Source: JAHEME01 sp034435035
Lineage (GTDB): Bacteria > Chloroflexota > Anaerolineae > Aggregatilineales > UBA3940
Assembly: GCA_034435035.1 (NCBI GenBank)
Contig: DAOTXW010000089.1
Location: forward strand, 34,790 to 98,789
Length of the DNA stretch: 64,000 bases
Reading direction: 5' to 3'
A program made the translations under genes and the position numbers. Position 1 is the stretch's first letter, and every line of letters begins with the position of its first letter. Below the pieces are notes generated by a model. The model saw only the letters and a list, made by a program, of their open reading frames with translations. It did no database searches and had not been told where the DNA came from. This document shows, piece by piece, positions 41,310-51,061 of the stretch.

Positions 41310-42551
41310 CTAAAGCCGGGGAGTCGAGCGCGTGCGCAGCTGTCCCCCCACATCATACAGAAGCCCGGCACCATAGACTGTGAGGATCACCAGGTAGGGT
41401 AGGGCCGGTAAAGAGAAACGAATGACATCGTCGCGAAATGGCCAGGCAGTCGCCAACGGGCCCAGGTATGCCAGGGCGGTACCTCCCAGCAGCGCCGCAG
41501 CGCTCCAGCCCTGCCGCCGCCAGAGCACCAGCACCACTGCCAGCCCCCCCATTGCTCCACCGATGACCGGCGCAGCAAGCCAGGGGCGGGGAACGACATA
41601 TCGCTGCCAGAGTTCCACCAGGTGCCGGGGATGAAAAGGCAGCGCAGCAATAATATCAGACAGCGGGCGGTGCAGGGTGCTTCCCCATGCTCCTACATCG
41701 TTCATTGAGACGTACCCGGTGGTGATGGGTATGCGGAAGACCACCATGTTGTACCAGGCCTGCGGAACATACATGATCAGGCCACAGAGGCAGACTATCA
41801 ACAGGGCCCGCCAGCCATGAGCAATCAGCACGTAGATCAACAGAAAAGCAGCCAGAAAAGAGAGATGTACCCGGAACAGCACGGAGAGGCTGATGGACGC
41901 CCCAACTCCGGCCCAGAGCCAGGCGTTCACGTCCGAACCCCGACGACGCACCTCCGCGAGAAGATAGACTGCTAACAGCATGAAGAAAGCCGCCGGGCCA
42001 TCTGACAGCCCGTTCAGCCAGCCGATTTTAGGAACATTCGCACTGCGAAGGATGTTGGGATCGTAATGCCAAAAGAAGATGTAATAGGTAATCAACGGGG
42101 CCAGCGACCAGACGGCCGCCGCCGCGAGGGCGATTCTTGAACTACCGATAGTCTTGAGTGCCAGCCGGCCCAGCAGCCACACCGAGGTACCGGCAAGCAG
42201 GAATCCATTGATCAACACCAGCGGGATCACAATATCAAAGTAGTTGTAGGGGTCCAGCAGCACGATCCACGGGACCATCACCAGCGGCTGGCCGATCCCC
42301 ACCAACGCCCGTTCAGGATGCCCTGCGATGATTGAGCGGGCAAGCGCCAGCATGATATCCTGATCGCCCCCATGGTGAAGATACCACCTGTAACGCAGAT
42401 CGAGGGGGAAAACATTCAGCATGAAGAGCAACGCCAGAGCGACCCGCAGCAGTCCCAGCATCAAGAGGCCGCGATCGGTGCTGTCTATTGCCTGCCACCA
42501 TCGGTTCAGGCGGCCGATCGGGGTTGAGGAAAGAGCAGAGGCATCCGTCAT
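41310..42551 (-). CDS. Polytopic membrane protein, GT-C-like
   Basis: 413-residue membrane protein with about 10 hydrophobic segments and no recognised family signature. The first extracytoplasmic loop reads RYRWYLHHGGDQDIMLALARSI, placing two Asp residues where GT-C enzymes keep a catalytic acid. It may be another polyprenyl-dependent sugar transferase or polymerase. The start codon overlaps the upstream gene's stop by ATGA. Confidence 0.65.
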   Translation of the reverse strand: MTDASALSSTPIGRLNRWWQAIDSTDRGLLMLGLLRVALALLFMLNVFPLDLRYRWYLHHGGDQDIMLALARSIIAGHPERALVGIGQPLVMVPWIVLLDPYNYFDIVIPLVLINGFLLAGTSVWLLGRLALKTIGSSRIALAAAAVWSLAPLITYYIFFWHYDPNILRSANVPKIGWLNGLSDGPAAFFMLLAVYLLAEVRRRGSDVNAWLWAGVGASISLSVLFRVHLSFLAAFLLIYVLIAHGWRALLIVCLCGLIMYVPQAWYNMVVFRIPITTGYVSMNDVGAWGSTLHRPLSDIIAALPFHPRHLVELWQRYVVPRPWLAAPVIGGAMGGLAVVLVLWRRQGWSAAALLGGTALAYLGPLATAWPFRDDVIRFSLPALPYLVILTVYGAGLLYDVGGQLRTRSTPRL

Positions 42552-43837
42552 GTCATACCCGGCGAAGTCGAGGACAGGGTGCGCCGCATTTGATCATAGA
42601 TTGCCAGCATCTGATGCGCCTGCGCCAGCCAGTCACAGGATTGAGCAACATGCTCGCGCGCGCGGGTTCCCATTGCAGTCCGCATGTTATCATCCTGCAA
42701 GATACGGATAATCCGATCAGCCAGCATCGCGCTGTTGAGCGGGTTAACTATGAACCCGGTCTCGCCGTCTATGACGACCTCTCGCGACCCGCCGAAACAG
42801 GTTGCAACAACCGGGACGCCTGCTGCCATCGCTTCCAGATTAACGGTTGGAAATGTGTCGAAGGTGACGGAAGGCACCACGCACACTGAGGCAATCCCGT
42901 AGGCAGCCGCCAGATCTCGCCCGCTGAGCCAGCCAGCAAACCGGATATACTGCCCTATTCCCAGGGATTCTGCAATAGCCCGCATAGACTCGCCGTACCC
43001 ACCGGGAGGTGAAAGCACCAGAAGCACCGCCTCCGGTGCGTGATTCACCACTTCGGGCAGGGCTCTGAGCAGATGCTCAGAACCTTTTGCCCGGTTAAGC
43101 CGACCAGCCAGCAGGATCACCTTGCGACGGCCCAGCCCCTGGCCGGAGCGGAACGCCTCGCGCTCTGCCGGGGTACTGACCCAGTCCGCCGGGTTGATCC
43201 CGTTAGGGATACGATACATTCGCCGAGCAGAAATCCCATTGGCGGCCAACACATCCAGCAGCGCCTGACTGGGGGAGATCAGCACGTCCACATAGCGGCT
43301 GACTGCCCGCCTGATGAGCATATTCCTCAGAGGGAAATACCTGAATCGCTGCCGCCGGATCTGAGACCACACCCGGATGCGATAGTCAAACTCGGCAGGC
43401 ACATGCTGCCAAGACGGATCAATGAAGCTGTTGAACTTCTGATACTCGACCGTCATGGCGTCGTGAACGGTCAAGAACACAGGTAATTTCTGACGGTGAG
43501 CCAGCGCCAGGCTCTCGTAAGTCAGATAGGCATGGACATTATGGGCATGCACTACCTCAGCATCTGATTGGCGAAGGAACGTCTGCACCGCCCGTGCCAC
43601 CCGGGGATTGTACAGACTCAGATAGGGCTGCCAGCGGAGCGGATAATTCACAATCAGGCGGTGAACCTGGACGCCTTCCACCTCAAGATCGGCGGGGCCA
43701 GCGGAGTCGCGACGTGTGCTGAGGACCTGTACCTGATGGCCCAGCGTCTGAAGCGCCCGCGCCTGAGTCAGGACCACTCGCCCCACACCACCGGCCATTT
43801 CCGGAGGGAAAGTGTCCGTCATGATCAGGATCTTCAT
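42548..43837 (-). CDS. Glycosyltransferase family 4
   Basis: 429-residue GT-B transferase beginning KILIMTDTFPPEMAGGVGRVV, with donor-domain LLAGRLNRAKGSEHLLRAL and the E-x7-E region VTFDTFPTVNLEAMAAGVPVV. The ATG at 43837 is chosen by ATGA overlap with the previous gene; the open frame extends 54 bases further. It is followed by a 4-base overlap with the membrane protein gene. Confidence 0.9.
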   Translation of the reverse strand: MKILIMTDTFPPEMAGGVGRVVLTQARALQTLGHQVQVLSTRRDSAGPADLEVEGVQVHRLIVNYPLRWQPYLSLYNPRVARAVQTFLRQSDAEVVHAHNVHAYLTYESLALAHRQKLPVFLTVHDAMTVEYQKFNSFIDPSWQHVPAEFDYRIRVWSQIRRQRFRYFPLRNMLIRRAVSRYVDVLISPSQALLDVLAANGISARRMYRIPNGINPADWVSTPAEREAFRSGQGLGRRKVILLAGRLNRAKGSEHLLRALPEVVNHAPEAVLLVLSPPGGYGESMRAIAESLGIGQYIRFAGWLSGRDLAAAYGIASVCVVPSVTFDTFPTVNLEAMAAGVPVVATCFGGSREVVIDGETGFIVNPLNSAMLADRIIRILQDDNMRTAMGTRAREHVAQSCDWLAQAHQMLAIYDQMRRTLSSTSPGMT

Positions 43838-44874
43838 CGACGCCTCACCAGCCGACGCAGCCGACGACCTGCCGGAGCTCCCCATGCCCACAGCCAGCGG
43901 CGGGCCTCCCGCCAGCCCATCGGCAGGCTCGAAAGTCGCTGCATATGTTCCTCATAGGCAGAAAAGACAACATCGGGGGCAAAACGGACCTCTGCATCCT
44001 GCCGTGCACATTCGGAAAAGAGCCGGCGCTGTGCAAGCAGCTGCTCCAGTGTCGCGGCAAAAGTCTCCACTGTAACGGGCAGACCACATGGCCCTACCAG
44101 CTCCGGCGTGGCCCCACTTTCTACGTACAGCACCGGCAGCCCGACAGCCATCGCCTCAAGCACCACATTGGGGCAGGCTTCATGGCGTTGAAAGGCCAGG
44201 AAAACATCCGCAGCACGCAGCACAGCAGGCAGTTGATCGTGATCGATCTCGCCTACTACCTGTAGATTGGGGAGATCGGGGGGATCTTCGTAGCGGCCCA
44301 CCAGGATAAATGTCAGCCCGGGATGCTGATGAGCCAGATGATAGACATCCCCCCAGCCCTTCATCGGATTGGTGCTGTAAGTGACATAGATCAGGCGAGG
44401 CTCCTGCCCGGGCAGTGCGACTCGCGGCCCTTCCGGCGAGAAGCGCTGAAGATCAACCGCATTATAGATGACCGGACCATCCTGCCGGATGACCGGAAAC
44501 TTTTCGCGAGTGCTGTGCCGGCAATAGGCGCTCTGGAAGATTGTCAGATCGGCAAACCGGTTGACGTCCCGCTGGCGCCGATCGCCTTTCGGATCGCGCC
44601 CATAATCCTGCGAGGAGCCATCCACACGATGCACAATCCGCAGGCGTGGATTAACCCGGATGCCGGCCAGCACATCATCGTAGTCGACTTGCCAGCTGTT
44701 GATCAGCAGGATGTCATAGTGAGCACTTATGTCATGGGTCAGGGTGTGTCCCCGCGCGGTCAGAAACTGCTCAAGGGATCGCAGGAAGTAGAAGCCCCCA
44801 CCGGCAACCCGAAAAGGGACCGGGTTGCAGATCCGCAGCAATCGCTTCCCGGCAGCTAACGTGCCCGAGCCCAT
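43834..44874 (-). CDS. Glycosyltransferase family 4-like
   Basis: 346-residue GT-B transferase. An N-terminal Gly-rich loop (PFRVAGGGFYFLRSLEQF) is followed by an HRVDGSSQDYG segment; the donor domain has YVTYSTNPMKGWGDVYHLAHQHPGL and the E-x7-E motif FQRHEACPNVVLEAMAVGLPV. Overlaps the upstream methyltransferase by 19 bases and the next gene by ATGA. Confidence 0.86.
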   Translation of the reverse strand: MGSGTLAAGKRLLRICNPVPFRVAGGGFYFLRSLEQFLTARGHTLTHDISAHYDILLINSWQVDYDDVLAGIRVNPRLRIVHRVDGSSQDYGRDPKGDRRQRDVNRFADLTIFQSAYCRHSTREKFPVIRQDGPVIYNAVDLQRFSPEGPRVALPGQEPRLIYVTYSTNPMKGWGDVYHLAHQHPGLTFILVGRYEDPPDLPNLQVVGEIDHDQLPAVLRAADVFLAFQRHEACPNVVLEAMAVGLPVLYVESGATPELVGPCGLPVTVETFAATLEQLLAQRRLFSECARQDAEVRFAPDVVFSAYEEHMQRLSSLPMGWREARRWLWAWGAPAGRRLRRLVRRR

Positions 44875-45563
44875 ATGAGATAGCCTGTTGTATACAGCTT
44901 GAGGACCGGGAGCCAGTTTGCCAGCGGGCCGTCAAGCCAGCGCAGCAGCATGACCGGAGCCCATGCTGCTAATGCCACCGCATACTGGAGTAACCGGGGG
45001 TGAATCAGGTAGGGGATGAACTTCAGAATGTTCGCCACGACTAACAGAGCCCAGCCCTGGCAGTCCAGTACCTGCACAGTGAAGCCGGCAGATTCCACAA
45101 GCTGGCACAGCCCATACTGCGTGAAGCGCCAGCGGTCAGCCGGCGTATCAGCACGATGCAAGAAGGGAATCGAGAGCACCAGCATACTCCCGGAGCGAAG
45201 CACGCGGCGGAATTCCTCCAGGACTCTCTGCGGGCTATCAACATACTCCAGCACCTCAAGGCATACCAGCACATCAAACGCCTGATCGGTGAACGGCAGC
45301 GCCTGCGCGTCAGCAATGAGGTGCGGCTGGTTCGCCCCGCTGCGATCCAGCGTCCACCACAGCACCGCAGGTGTAGCAGCCGGCGCAAAGGTCCCGCGCC
45401 GGCCAATGCGGCCGGATCCGATTTCCAGCACTGCTCCGTCGATCCAGTCAGCGTGAGCCCGCAGATCACGATCCAACAGGCGGCGCCGCTCGGAATAGGC
45501 AACCCAGCGGTAGAGGGTATGCCAGGGCAGTTTGCCAGCAAGTCTTCGGTGCAGCAGTTTCAT
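44856..45563 (-). CDS. SAM-dependent methyltransferase (Methyltransf_11-like)
   Basis: 235-residue class I methyltransferase: motif I VLEIGSGRIGRRGTF is somewhat diverged, the LIADAQALPFTDQAFDVLVCLEVLEYVDSP stretch is typical, and a PFLHRADTPADRWRFTQYG segment matches sugar O-methyltransferases in glycan clusters. The C-terminal 50 residues are hydrophobic (VALAAWAPVMLLRW) and may associate with the membrane. It overlaps its neighbours on both sides. Confidence 0.85.
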   Translation of the reverse strand: MKLLHRRLAGKLPWHTLYRWVAYSERRRLLDRDLRAHADWIDGAVLEIGSGRIGRRGTFAPAATPAVLWWTLDRSGANQPHLIADAQALPFTDQAFDVLVCLEVLEYVDSPQRVLEEFRRVLRSGSMLVLSIPFLHRADTPADRWRFTQYGLCQLVESAGFTVQVLDCQGWALLVVANILKFIPYLIHPRLLQYAVALAAWAPVMLLRWLDGPLANWLPVLKLYTTGYLIWARAR

Positions 45564-46357
45564 GGCAACGCCCCGAGTTCAGCCGGAAGGTCGCGCACAA
45601 AGCAGAAGCGCCGACCGCTGAGAGCCTCCATCTGGCGTTCCAGCCATCTCGTGCCTTCCAGAACGATCTCCCGGTCATGGAATGGCAGTACGCCCTCATT
45701 GCCAATGATCCGAAGCTGTGGATGTGAACGGGGCGGCGTGCTGCATGAGACAACTCTGAGGCCATAGCGAGCGGCTAATTCAAGCGTCTGGTCAGTGAAG
45801 ACGTTGCCAGGTGGCACAAAAGTGACTACATCCACGTGGAATGTGTCCGCCAGGATCTGCTGGGACTGCTGCAGGTGCCGATCCTGGACCTCCAGCGGCA
45901 CATGCGCCCAGAACTCGCGATGGGCACGGCGATTGCCATGGCGCCAGGCTGGTCGAAACGCAAAGCCCTCCAGAACGCAGTGGGTCAGCCCATGGTTGGC
46001 GATCTCGATGAGCCCTGCCTGAACGCCTTCCCGCAATACCGCCGCCTGCGAGGGGAAGCGCTGCGGAAAGGGTGTGAGGCTGGCATCCCAGTTCACCCAA
46101 GCAGCGGTCACTCCGACCGTCAGAACGGCCCGATGTTTATCGAGCAGATTGTAGATCTGCAGCCATTCATTGGACTGAAGCTCCCGATAGGGAGCCCAGC
46201 CGCGCAGAGAAGGCAGCGCTTTCAGGAAGAGCCAATTACCCGGCACGGTAAGCGGCCCCAGGCGAAGGTCCCGCCGGGCATACATTTCATAACGTTTTGA
46301 GGATGCCCCGATATCATCCATCCTCAGCGCTATGCACGAGGCCGCCACCATCGCCAT
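45560..46357 (-). CDS. Polysaccharide deacetylase (NodB-like) family protein
   Basis: 265-residue TIM-barrel-like protein with the metal motif RMDDIGAS near residue 12 (Asp-Asp) and the metal H-x3-H in EIANHGLTH, the two hallmark sites of CE4 deacetylases. A later FVPPGN segment fits the substrate-binding Pro-rich loop. Such enzymes remove N- or O-acetyl groups from glycans. No signal peptide is visible, so it may act on a lipid-linked intermediate in the cytoplasm (inference). ATG overlap with the methyltransferase. Confidence 0.8.
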   Translation of the reverse strand: MAMVAASCIALRMDDIGASSKRYEMYARRDLRLGPLTVPGNWLFLKALPSLRGWAPYRELQSNEWLQIYNLLDKHRAVLTVGVTAAWVNWDASLTPFPQRFPSQAAVLREGVQAGLIEIANHGLTHCVLEGFAFRPAWRHGNRRAHREFWAHVPLEVQDRHLQQSQQILADTFHVDVVTFVPPGNVFTDQTLELAARYGLRVVSCSTPPRSHPQLRIIGNEGVLPFHDREIVLEGTRWLERQMEALSGRRFCFVRDLPAELGALP

Positions 46358-46362
46358 CCTGT

Positions 46363-47664
46363 CTACCCGCCAGAACCGGCAGACTCATCCGCCTGCGCAC
46401 GGCCCCGCCAAGCTTGCCTGAGCACGTGTGCCAGCCGGCGAGGCTGAATACGCGCACGATAGCCATCAAGACGGCTCAACACGGCATCAGCGATGCGCCC
46501 CGCTGAGAGGCCATCTGCTCGATGCCAGAATTCGGCGATGAAGCGATCATAATGAGCCGGGTCATTCTCCACATAGCCCCGGTCTACCAGCATATCAGCC
46601 AGATCGTCAATGCGGCAGGCGGCTCCCACCCAGCTCGGGAAGTGGTAGGGATGCGGGTCCGGGCTCTGCGCTCCCCACCCAAGTGACGGGCCCGGTGGCA
46701 GAGCACAGCCTCCCCGGGCGATATCGGCATTGATGAATGGCGTCATGGGTGCGAGGTCGCTGTCCACATAGATGAATGGCCGGCGCCAGTAGCCCAGATC
46801 CATAGCACTGTGGGTAACAATCCCAATCCCCACATCCAGGTGCGTATAGCAGGCGAAGGTGTCATCCGGGGCAACCACACGGGCCCATGGGAACTGTCTC
46901 CAGAAAGCATATTCCTGGTCGCTCTGCGTTCGATAGGACGCATAGGCCGCCGGGTGCATCTTGATCAGGAGGTTGAAACCTGCGCGATGAACCGCTCGGC
47001 AAATCGCCTCGCGCCGCTGGGTATACCAGGCATGGTAGGCCCCTCCCTGCTCGGGGAACCAAGCCTTCAGCTTCTGCTCGAACAGTCGTATCGCTTTGGG
47101 GAAGAACACCGCGATCGGACGCCCGGGGTCGAGGTCATAGCGGGCACAGAACGCACCCCGATCGGGGAGCGGATAGTCACCGGATGGCCGTTCAAATAGA
47201 AGCGACCCGGTCACCTGCACAGCTGTGTCGCTCTGAAGAGGGCTGTACTGTTGACGGTAGGCCATTCGCTCAGTGAACGCCCCTTTCACCAGCAGAGCAT
47301 GGCTGCCAAACGTCCATTGATCAAGGCCGCCAGAGGTATCAAATTCGACCGTCAACTTTCCCAGCGATCGGGCGCCCGCAACCATCCATTTGTTCTGCTT
47401 CCAGCTTCCCAGCACCACAGCGTCGGCGCTGAGAATCGCAGCCAGATAGTCACGCAGATGGCCAACCCAGTGTACGCCTACAGCCCCGAAAAGCCCTTCC
47501 CGGGCCTGCTGCTCCGTGTAGCCGAAGCTATTGATATTCAGCCCGGGAAGGATCACCCGCACCCGCGCGCCGCGCCGTCGCAGCGCTTCCATCAGAGCCA
47601 GCTCCCTGTAAGGATTCTCGCGCAGATACTTTCCAGATACAATCGCAATCCGTGGACTATGCAT
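46363..47664 (-). CDS. Glycosyltransferase-like protein, CDP-glycerol/capsule-type GT-B fold
   Basis: 433-residue protein with a GT-B-like layout: N-terminal IAIVSGKYLRENPYREL and NSFGYTEQQ, a central KLTVEFDTSGGLDQW, and a second half with VFFPKAIRLF, LLIKMHPAAYASYR and THSAMDLGYWRRPFIYVDSD. The KMHP and S-A-M-D-L patterns recall CDP-glycerol glycerophosphotransferases and related capsule enzymes. The assignment is by resemblance only. It overlaps the GT2 gene by 8 bases. Confidence 0.65.
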   Translation of the reverse strand: MHSPRIAIVSGKYLRENPYRELALMEALRRRGARVRVILPGLNINSFGYTEQQAREGLFGAVGVHWVGHLRDYLAAILSADAVVLGSWKQNKWMVAGARSLGKLTVEFDTSGGLDQWTFGSHALLVKGAFTERMAYRQQYSPLQSDTAVQVTGSLLFERPSGDYPLPDRGAFCARYDLDPGRPIAVFFPKAIRLFEQKLKAWFPEQGGAYHAWYTQRREAICRAVHRAGFNLLIKMHPAAYASYRTQSDQEYAFWRQFPWARVVAPDDTFACYTHLDVGIGIVTHSAMDLGYWRRPFIYVDSDLAPMTPFINADIARGGCALPPGPSLGWGAQSPDPHPYHFPSWVGAACRIDDLADMLVDRGYVENDPAHYDRFIAEFWHRADGLSAGRIADAVLSRLDGYRARIQPRRLAHVLRQAWRGRAQADESAGSGG

Positions 47665-48631
47665 TTGATGGGCCTGCCGCCAGAGGATGCCGCTTCAATA
47701 GCTGGCGCGCGGCGAATTTCCAGACGCGACTGCTGAGTGGCCAGGCGGTCAGCGCATAAGTCCAGACAGTCCAGGCATACCGGGCAGAAGGCTCCCCCCA
47801 CCACTGAAGACGCTCCGCCCAACTCACCAGATTGCGGGCCAGTTCCATGCGGCGGCGCAGGGGCCCCATACTCTCAAATCGAGCGACAATCGCCGAAGCG
47901 GCTTCTACTGCGTCAGTCCGCTCACTGCCGAACCGTTCACGCTCGCCTGCCAGCTGGCGTGCCAGTGCAGCATAGGCCGCCTGTTCGCTATTCCGTGCCA
48001 CACTGGCCATCTTCACACTGAACCGCATGGTATAGAGGGTATCAGGCAGATTCGCCAACATCCCATGTTCAGCTAGACGCAGCCACAGGTCGTAATCCTG
48101 CGCCAAGCGAAATGTCTCGCGATACCCCCCAACAGCCGTCAGTGCAACCCGGCGAACCATCACCGCACCATGCCCGAAGCTGTTGCGGGTGCGCAGCCGC
48201 TCGCGTATCTCTGAATCCTCCCGCGGATACTCAAAATGCCGCACCAGAGCGCCAGCCCCATCGACCCAATCAACCTGACTCCCTGCTAGCACGGCAGCGG
48301 GGTGATCATCAAGAAAGCGGACCTGCTTTTCGAAGCGCAGTTCATCGGAAATATCGTCTGCATCATGCCGCGCAACATAGTGGCCGCCTGCCATCTCCAG
48401 AGCCAGATTCAGTGAGGCGGTCTGTCCACGATTGCGAGTGTTCCTGTGCAGACGCAAGCGCGGCATATCGACATGCGACAGCAGTTCCCATGTCTGATCG
48501 GTAGAGCCGTCATCCACAATAATGATTTCCAGGTCTTTGAGCGTCTGGCGCCTCAGGCTTTCCAGCGTCGCGGGCAGGCTCCGAGCCGCGTTGCGAACGC
48601 TCATGACAACACTGATCAACGGATCAGGCAA
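47657..48631 (-). CDS. Glycosyltransferase family 2
   Basis: 324-residue GT-A inverting transferase. Seen: LISVVMSVRNAARSL, IIIVDDGSTDQTWELL, RNRGQTASLNLAL, and the metal-binding DxD-like HDADDIS. A C-terminal helical region of about 100 residues follows. The start is taken as TTG at 48631, which overlaps the previous gene's stop by 8 bases and has GGGAG 7 bases upstream; a longer TTG start at 48655 exists. Confidence 0.9.
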   Translation of the reverse strand: MPDPLISVVMSVRNAARSLPATLESLRRQTLKDLEIIIVDDGSTDQTWELLSHVDMPRLRLHRNTRNRGQTASLNLALEMAGGHYVARHDADDISDELRFEKQVRFLDDHPAAVLAGSQVDWVDGAGALVRHFEYPREDSEIRERLRTRNSFGHGAVMVRRVALTAVGGYRETFRLAQDYDLWLRLAEHGMLANLPDTLYTMRFSVKMASVARNSEQAAYAALARQLAGERERFGSERTDAVEAASAIVARFESMGPLRRRMELARNLVSWAERLQWWGEPSARYAWTVWTYALTAWPLSSRVWKFAARQLLKRHPLAAGPSNA

Positions 48632-49754
48632 GGCCCATCTCCCTGTAAACGGCAAGTTCCAGTGACAGGACGCGGTCCAGTGAGAATCGCTGCATCACGA
48701 ACTGGCGTCCTGCTCGTCCAATCTGTGCACGAAGGCGGGAATCGTGCAGCAAGGACTCTATGGCCTGACGCAGGCAAGACGCAGAGGTATCGTGGCACAG
48801 CCATCCCGTCTCTCGATGGCGGATCAACGCGCTGGTCCCCTGCACCTGTGTGGCGACAACGGGCACCCCGGCAGACATGGCCTCCAGCAACGCTTTGGGC
48901 ATCCCCTCATAGAATGAAGGCAGCACGAAGATATCGCTTTCGGCCAGCAGACGAGGAAGTTCACTGTGGGGTACTACCCCGGTCATCTCTAAACGGACAT
49001 GGTGCCGGGCCGCCAGTTCAGCCAGTTCGGCGCGCTGGGGACCATCACCGATCAGGCGAAGGCGCACATCCTTGATCCCGGACATCGCTTCCAGCAGTGC
49101 CGGAAGATTCTTCTGCGGAGCCAGCCTTCCGACAAAAGTCACCAGGCCCGGCTCGCAGGCAACATCATCGCGCGGAGCAAACAATCCGGTATCCACATAA
49201 TTGGGTAACACCACTACTTTCTCGGCGGGCAAGGCATACCAGCGGCGGGCATAACGCGCGTCGTCATCGGTGGGAAGAAACACGCGGGCTGCCTGGTGAA
49301 ACAGGGCCATTTCCCTGCGCCAGAGTCCGAACTGCATGCGAGGCGAGATCGGGCGGTTGGCATTGAACCGGGACAGCAGGTACCCCCCGCGAATGACCGG
49401 GCGGGCGCCTAGCAGGCTGGCCGCTTGCAAAACAGCCTCGGCTCCCTTGATCTGGTTGCTCTTGGCAATGCCGATCCCGGACAGGGCCTGGCGGTGCTGA
49501 CGCACTGCCTGTCGCATAAATACTTCCGGCAAGAGGCCCCTCACATTGGGAAGCACACGAATGCCCGCAAGAGAATCGGCCAGCGCCTTGTCAGCCTCCC
49601 CCCCATAGGTGACAAATGTCACCTGGCCGATCTGCTCGGCGAGGCGGCTGTAGTATTTCACTTCACGCTGCAAGAATCCTGATCGGTGCCAGTCCACGAG
49701 TGAGACACCCAGCGTGAAAAAGAGCGCCAGCCCTCGATATTCGCGGCTCATCAT
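48624..49754 (-). CDS. Glycosyltransferase family 4
   Basis: 376-residue GT-B transferase. The donor domain shows VTFVGRLAPQKNLPALLEAM, LIGDGPQRAEL and the E-x7-E motif in PSFYEGMPKALLEAMSAGVPV. Start ATG-ATG at 49754 overlaps the stop of a 49-codon open frame by 4 bases. Same operon. Confidence 0.92.
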   Translation of the reverse strand: MMSREYRGLALFFTLGVSLVDWHRSGFLQREVKYYSRLAEQIGQVTFVTYGGEADKALADSLAGIRVLPNVRGLLPEVFMRQAVRQHRQALSGIGIAKSNQIKGAEAVLQAASLLGARPVIRGGYLLSRFNANRPISPRMQFGLWRREMALFHQAARVFLPTDDDARYARRWYALPAEKVVVLPNYVDTGLFAPRDDVACEPGLVTFVGRLAPQKNLPALLEAMSGIKDVRLRLIGDGPQRAELAELAARHHVRLEMTGVVPHSELPRLLAESDIFVLPSFYEGMPKALLEAMSAGVPVVATQVQGTSALIRHRETGWLCHDTSASCLRQAIESLLHDSRLRAQIGRAGRQFVMQRFSLDRVLSLELAVYREMGLA

Positions 49755-49900
49755 AGCGCTGGCTTCTCCGGGGGGTGCGACTGAGGCATGGGGACATAGG
49801 AGCGGATCGCCCCGGCGATCTCGTGTTCAGCCTTAGCCTGAGGCAGAAACCGCACCCGTCTACACGCGAAGCGCCCCTGGATGGTCCTGGATCTATTCAT
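49751..49900 (-). CDS. Possible 49-residue small protein inside the polysaccharide operon
   Basis: An open frame of 49 codons from ATG 49900 to TGA 49751-49753, filling the only large gap in the main operon. A GAGAAG lies 5 bases before the ATG, the previous gene ends 15 bases upstream, and the stop overlaps the next start as ATGATG, the pattern of translational coupling used throughout this operon. The protein is basic at the N-terminus (RFACRRVRFL), then has a helical stretch (KAEHEIAGAIRSY) and a Pro-rich end. No family recognised. It could be a leader peptide or a chance frame. Confidence 0.45.
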   Translation of the reverse strand: MNRSRTIQGRFACRRVRFLPQAKAEHEIAGAIRSYVPMPQSHPPEKPAL

Positions 49901-49915
49901 TGAGGCTTCTCAGCA

Positions 49916-51061
49916 TCAGAGCGACCCATCCTCAACCGGGGGGAGATTGTACAGCATCGCAGCATACTTGTCCGCGATCACAGACCAATCGTGGGATTCG
50001 GCGGTCTCCCGCCCGGCGCGGGCTATGCTGGCCATCAACTCTGGATCCTCTGCCAGGGACAGAGCTGCATCGACAAGCCTCTCGACATCATCCACGGGCG
50101 CGAGCATGCCATTTACGCCATGGCGTATCAAATCTCTGGGCATTCCCATGGCTGTGGAGATCACTGGCACCCCACAGGCCATCGCCTCAAGAAACGCCAT
50201 AGGGCCGCCCTCATCACGCGAGGTGATCAAGTAAACATCGAGGGCCTGATAGTATCCGGCCAGATCGGCGGGAGCGTCCACCCAGGCATGGCGATAAGGG
50301 ATGCCTTCTTCTTCAAGCCGTGCCATGACATATCCGCGTGCGGGCCCACTTAGAAGGACAAAGACCTTCCGGTGTGCTGCAATCTGACCAATTGTTCGGA
50401 CCAGGATATCCGGGCCTTTGACCCATTTGGGCTGCCGATTCAGGTGGTTGAAGCCGGGGCTGTCTTTCTGGAACGATCCGATACAGAACGCCCCTTCTGG
50501 CACCCCCAACCGGGCTCTGGCAGCCCGCCTGTCAGCGGGCGAGGTGAATGCAAAGACCCGTGGATCAACGCCAAACGGGATATGCACGAGTTTAGCGGGA
50601 TCGATGCCCTGAACAAGCAGGAAATCGCGCGCCGTGTGGGTGGGCACTTTGATCCGGCTGAGATAGCGCTCCCCCTCTTGCAAGCTGGCTATCCGGCCCT
50701 GTATATGGGGATCAGGATTATCTGGCAGGCCATGAGTCCACGTAAGCACCTGTTGATTGGAGGGATGCACGTGAAGGTAAGCCTGTCGGCTGAAACAGAC
50801 AGGAGGCGTGCTGAAATGGATAAGGCAGCGCCGGTACCCCCGATACGTGGTCGTGATCGTCATGCGGCAGCGGGCAGTCAGGTGGCGGGCGATCTGGCTG
50901 CCGACTTCATCGAGCACCCACCCGGCACCATCAGTGACATATACAATGGATGGGCGCTGAGCCGCCGCTGCTCCCAGTGAAAACACCCCACCCGGGATCG
51001 GTTCGACCAGCCTGCGTGCGCGCCGCATCAGCGCTGAACCTGTGCGCCGAATGACTGCCAT
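49916..51061 (-). CDS. Glycosyltransferase family 4
   Basis: 381-residue GT-B transferase. Visible: SIVYVTDGAGWVLDEVGSQIA in the acceptor domain, FCIGSFQKDSPGFN, and the E-x7-E region TSRDEGGPMAFLEAMACGVPVI. ATG at 51061 shares its first base with the previous gene's TGA (TGATG); a GTG one codon earlier is possible. The layout suggests a transferase using a polyprenyl-linked acceptor, substrate unknown. Confidence 0.9.
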   Translation of the reverse strand: MAVIRRTGSALMRRARRLVEPIPGGVFSLGAAAAQRPSIVYVTDGAGWVLDEVGSQIARHLTARCRMTITTTYRGYRRCLIHFSTPPVCFSRQAYLHVHPSNQQVLTWTHGLPDNPDPHIQGRIASLQEGERYLSRIKVPTHTARDFLLVQGIDPAKLVHIPFGVDPRVFAFTSPADRRAARARLGVPEGAFCIGSFQKDSPGFNHLNRQPKWVKGPDILVRTIGQIAAHRKVFVLLSGPARGYVMARLEEEGIPYRHAWVDAPADLAGYYQALDVYLITSRDEGGPMAFLEAMACGVPVISTAMGMPRDLIRHGVNGMLAPVDDVERLVDAALSLAEDPELMASIARAGRETAESHDWSVIADKYAAMLYNLPPVEDGSL

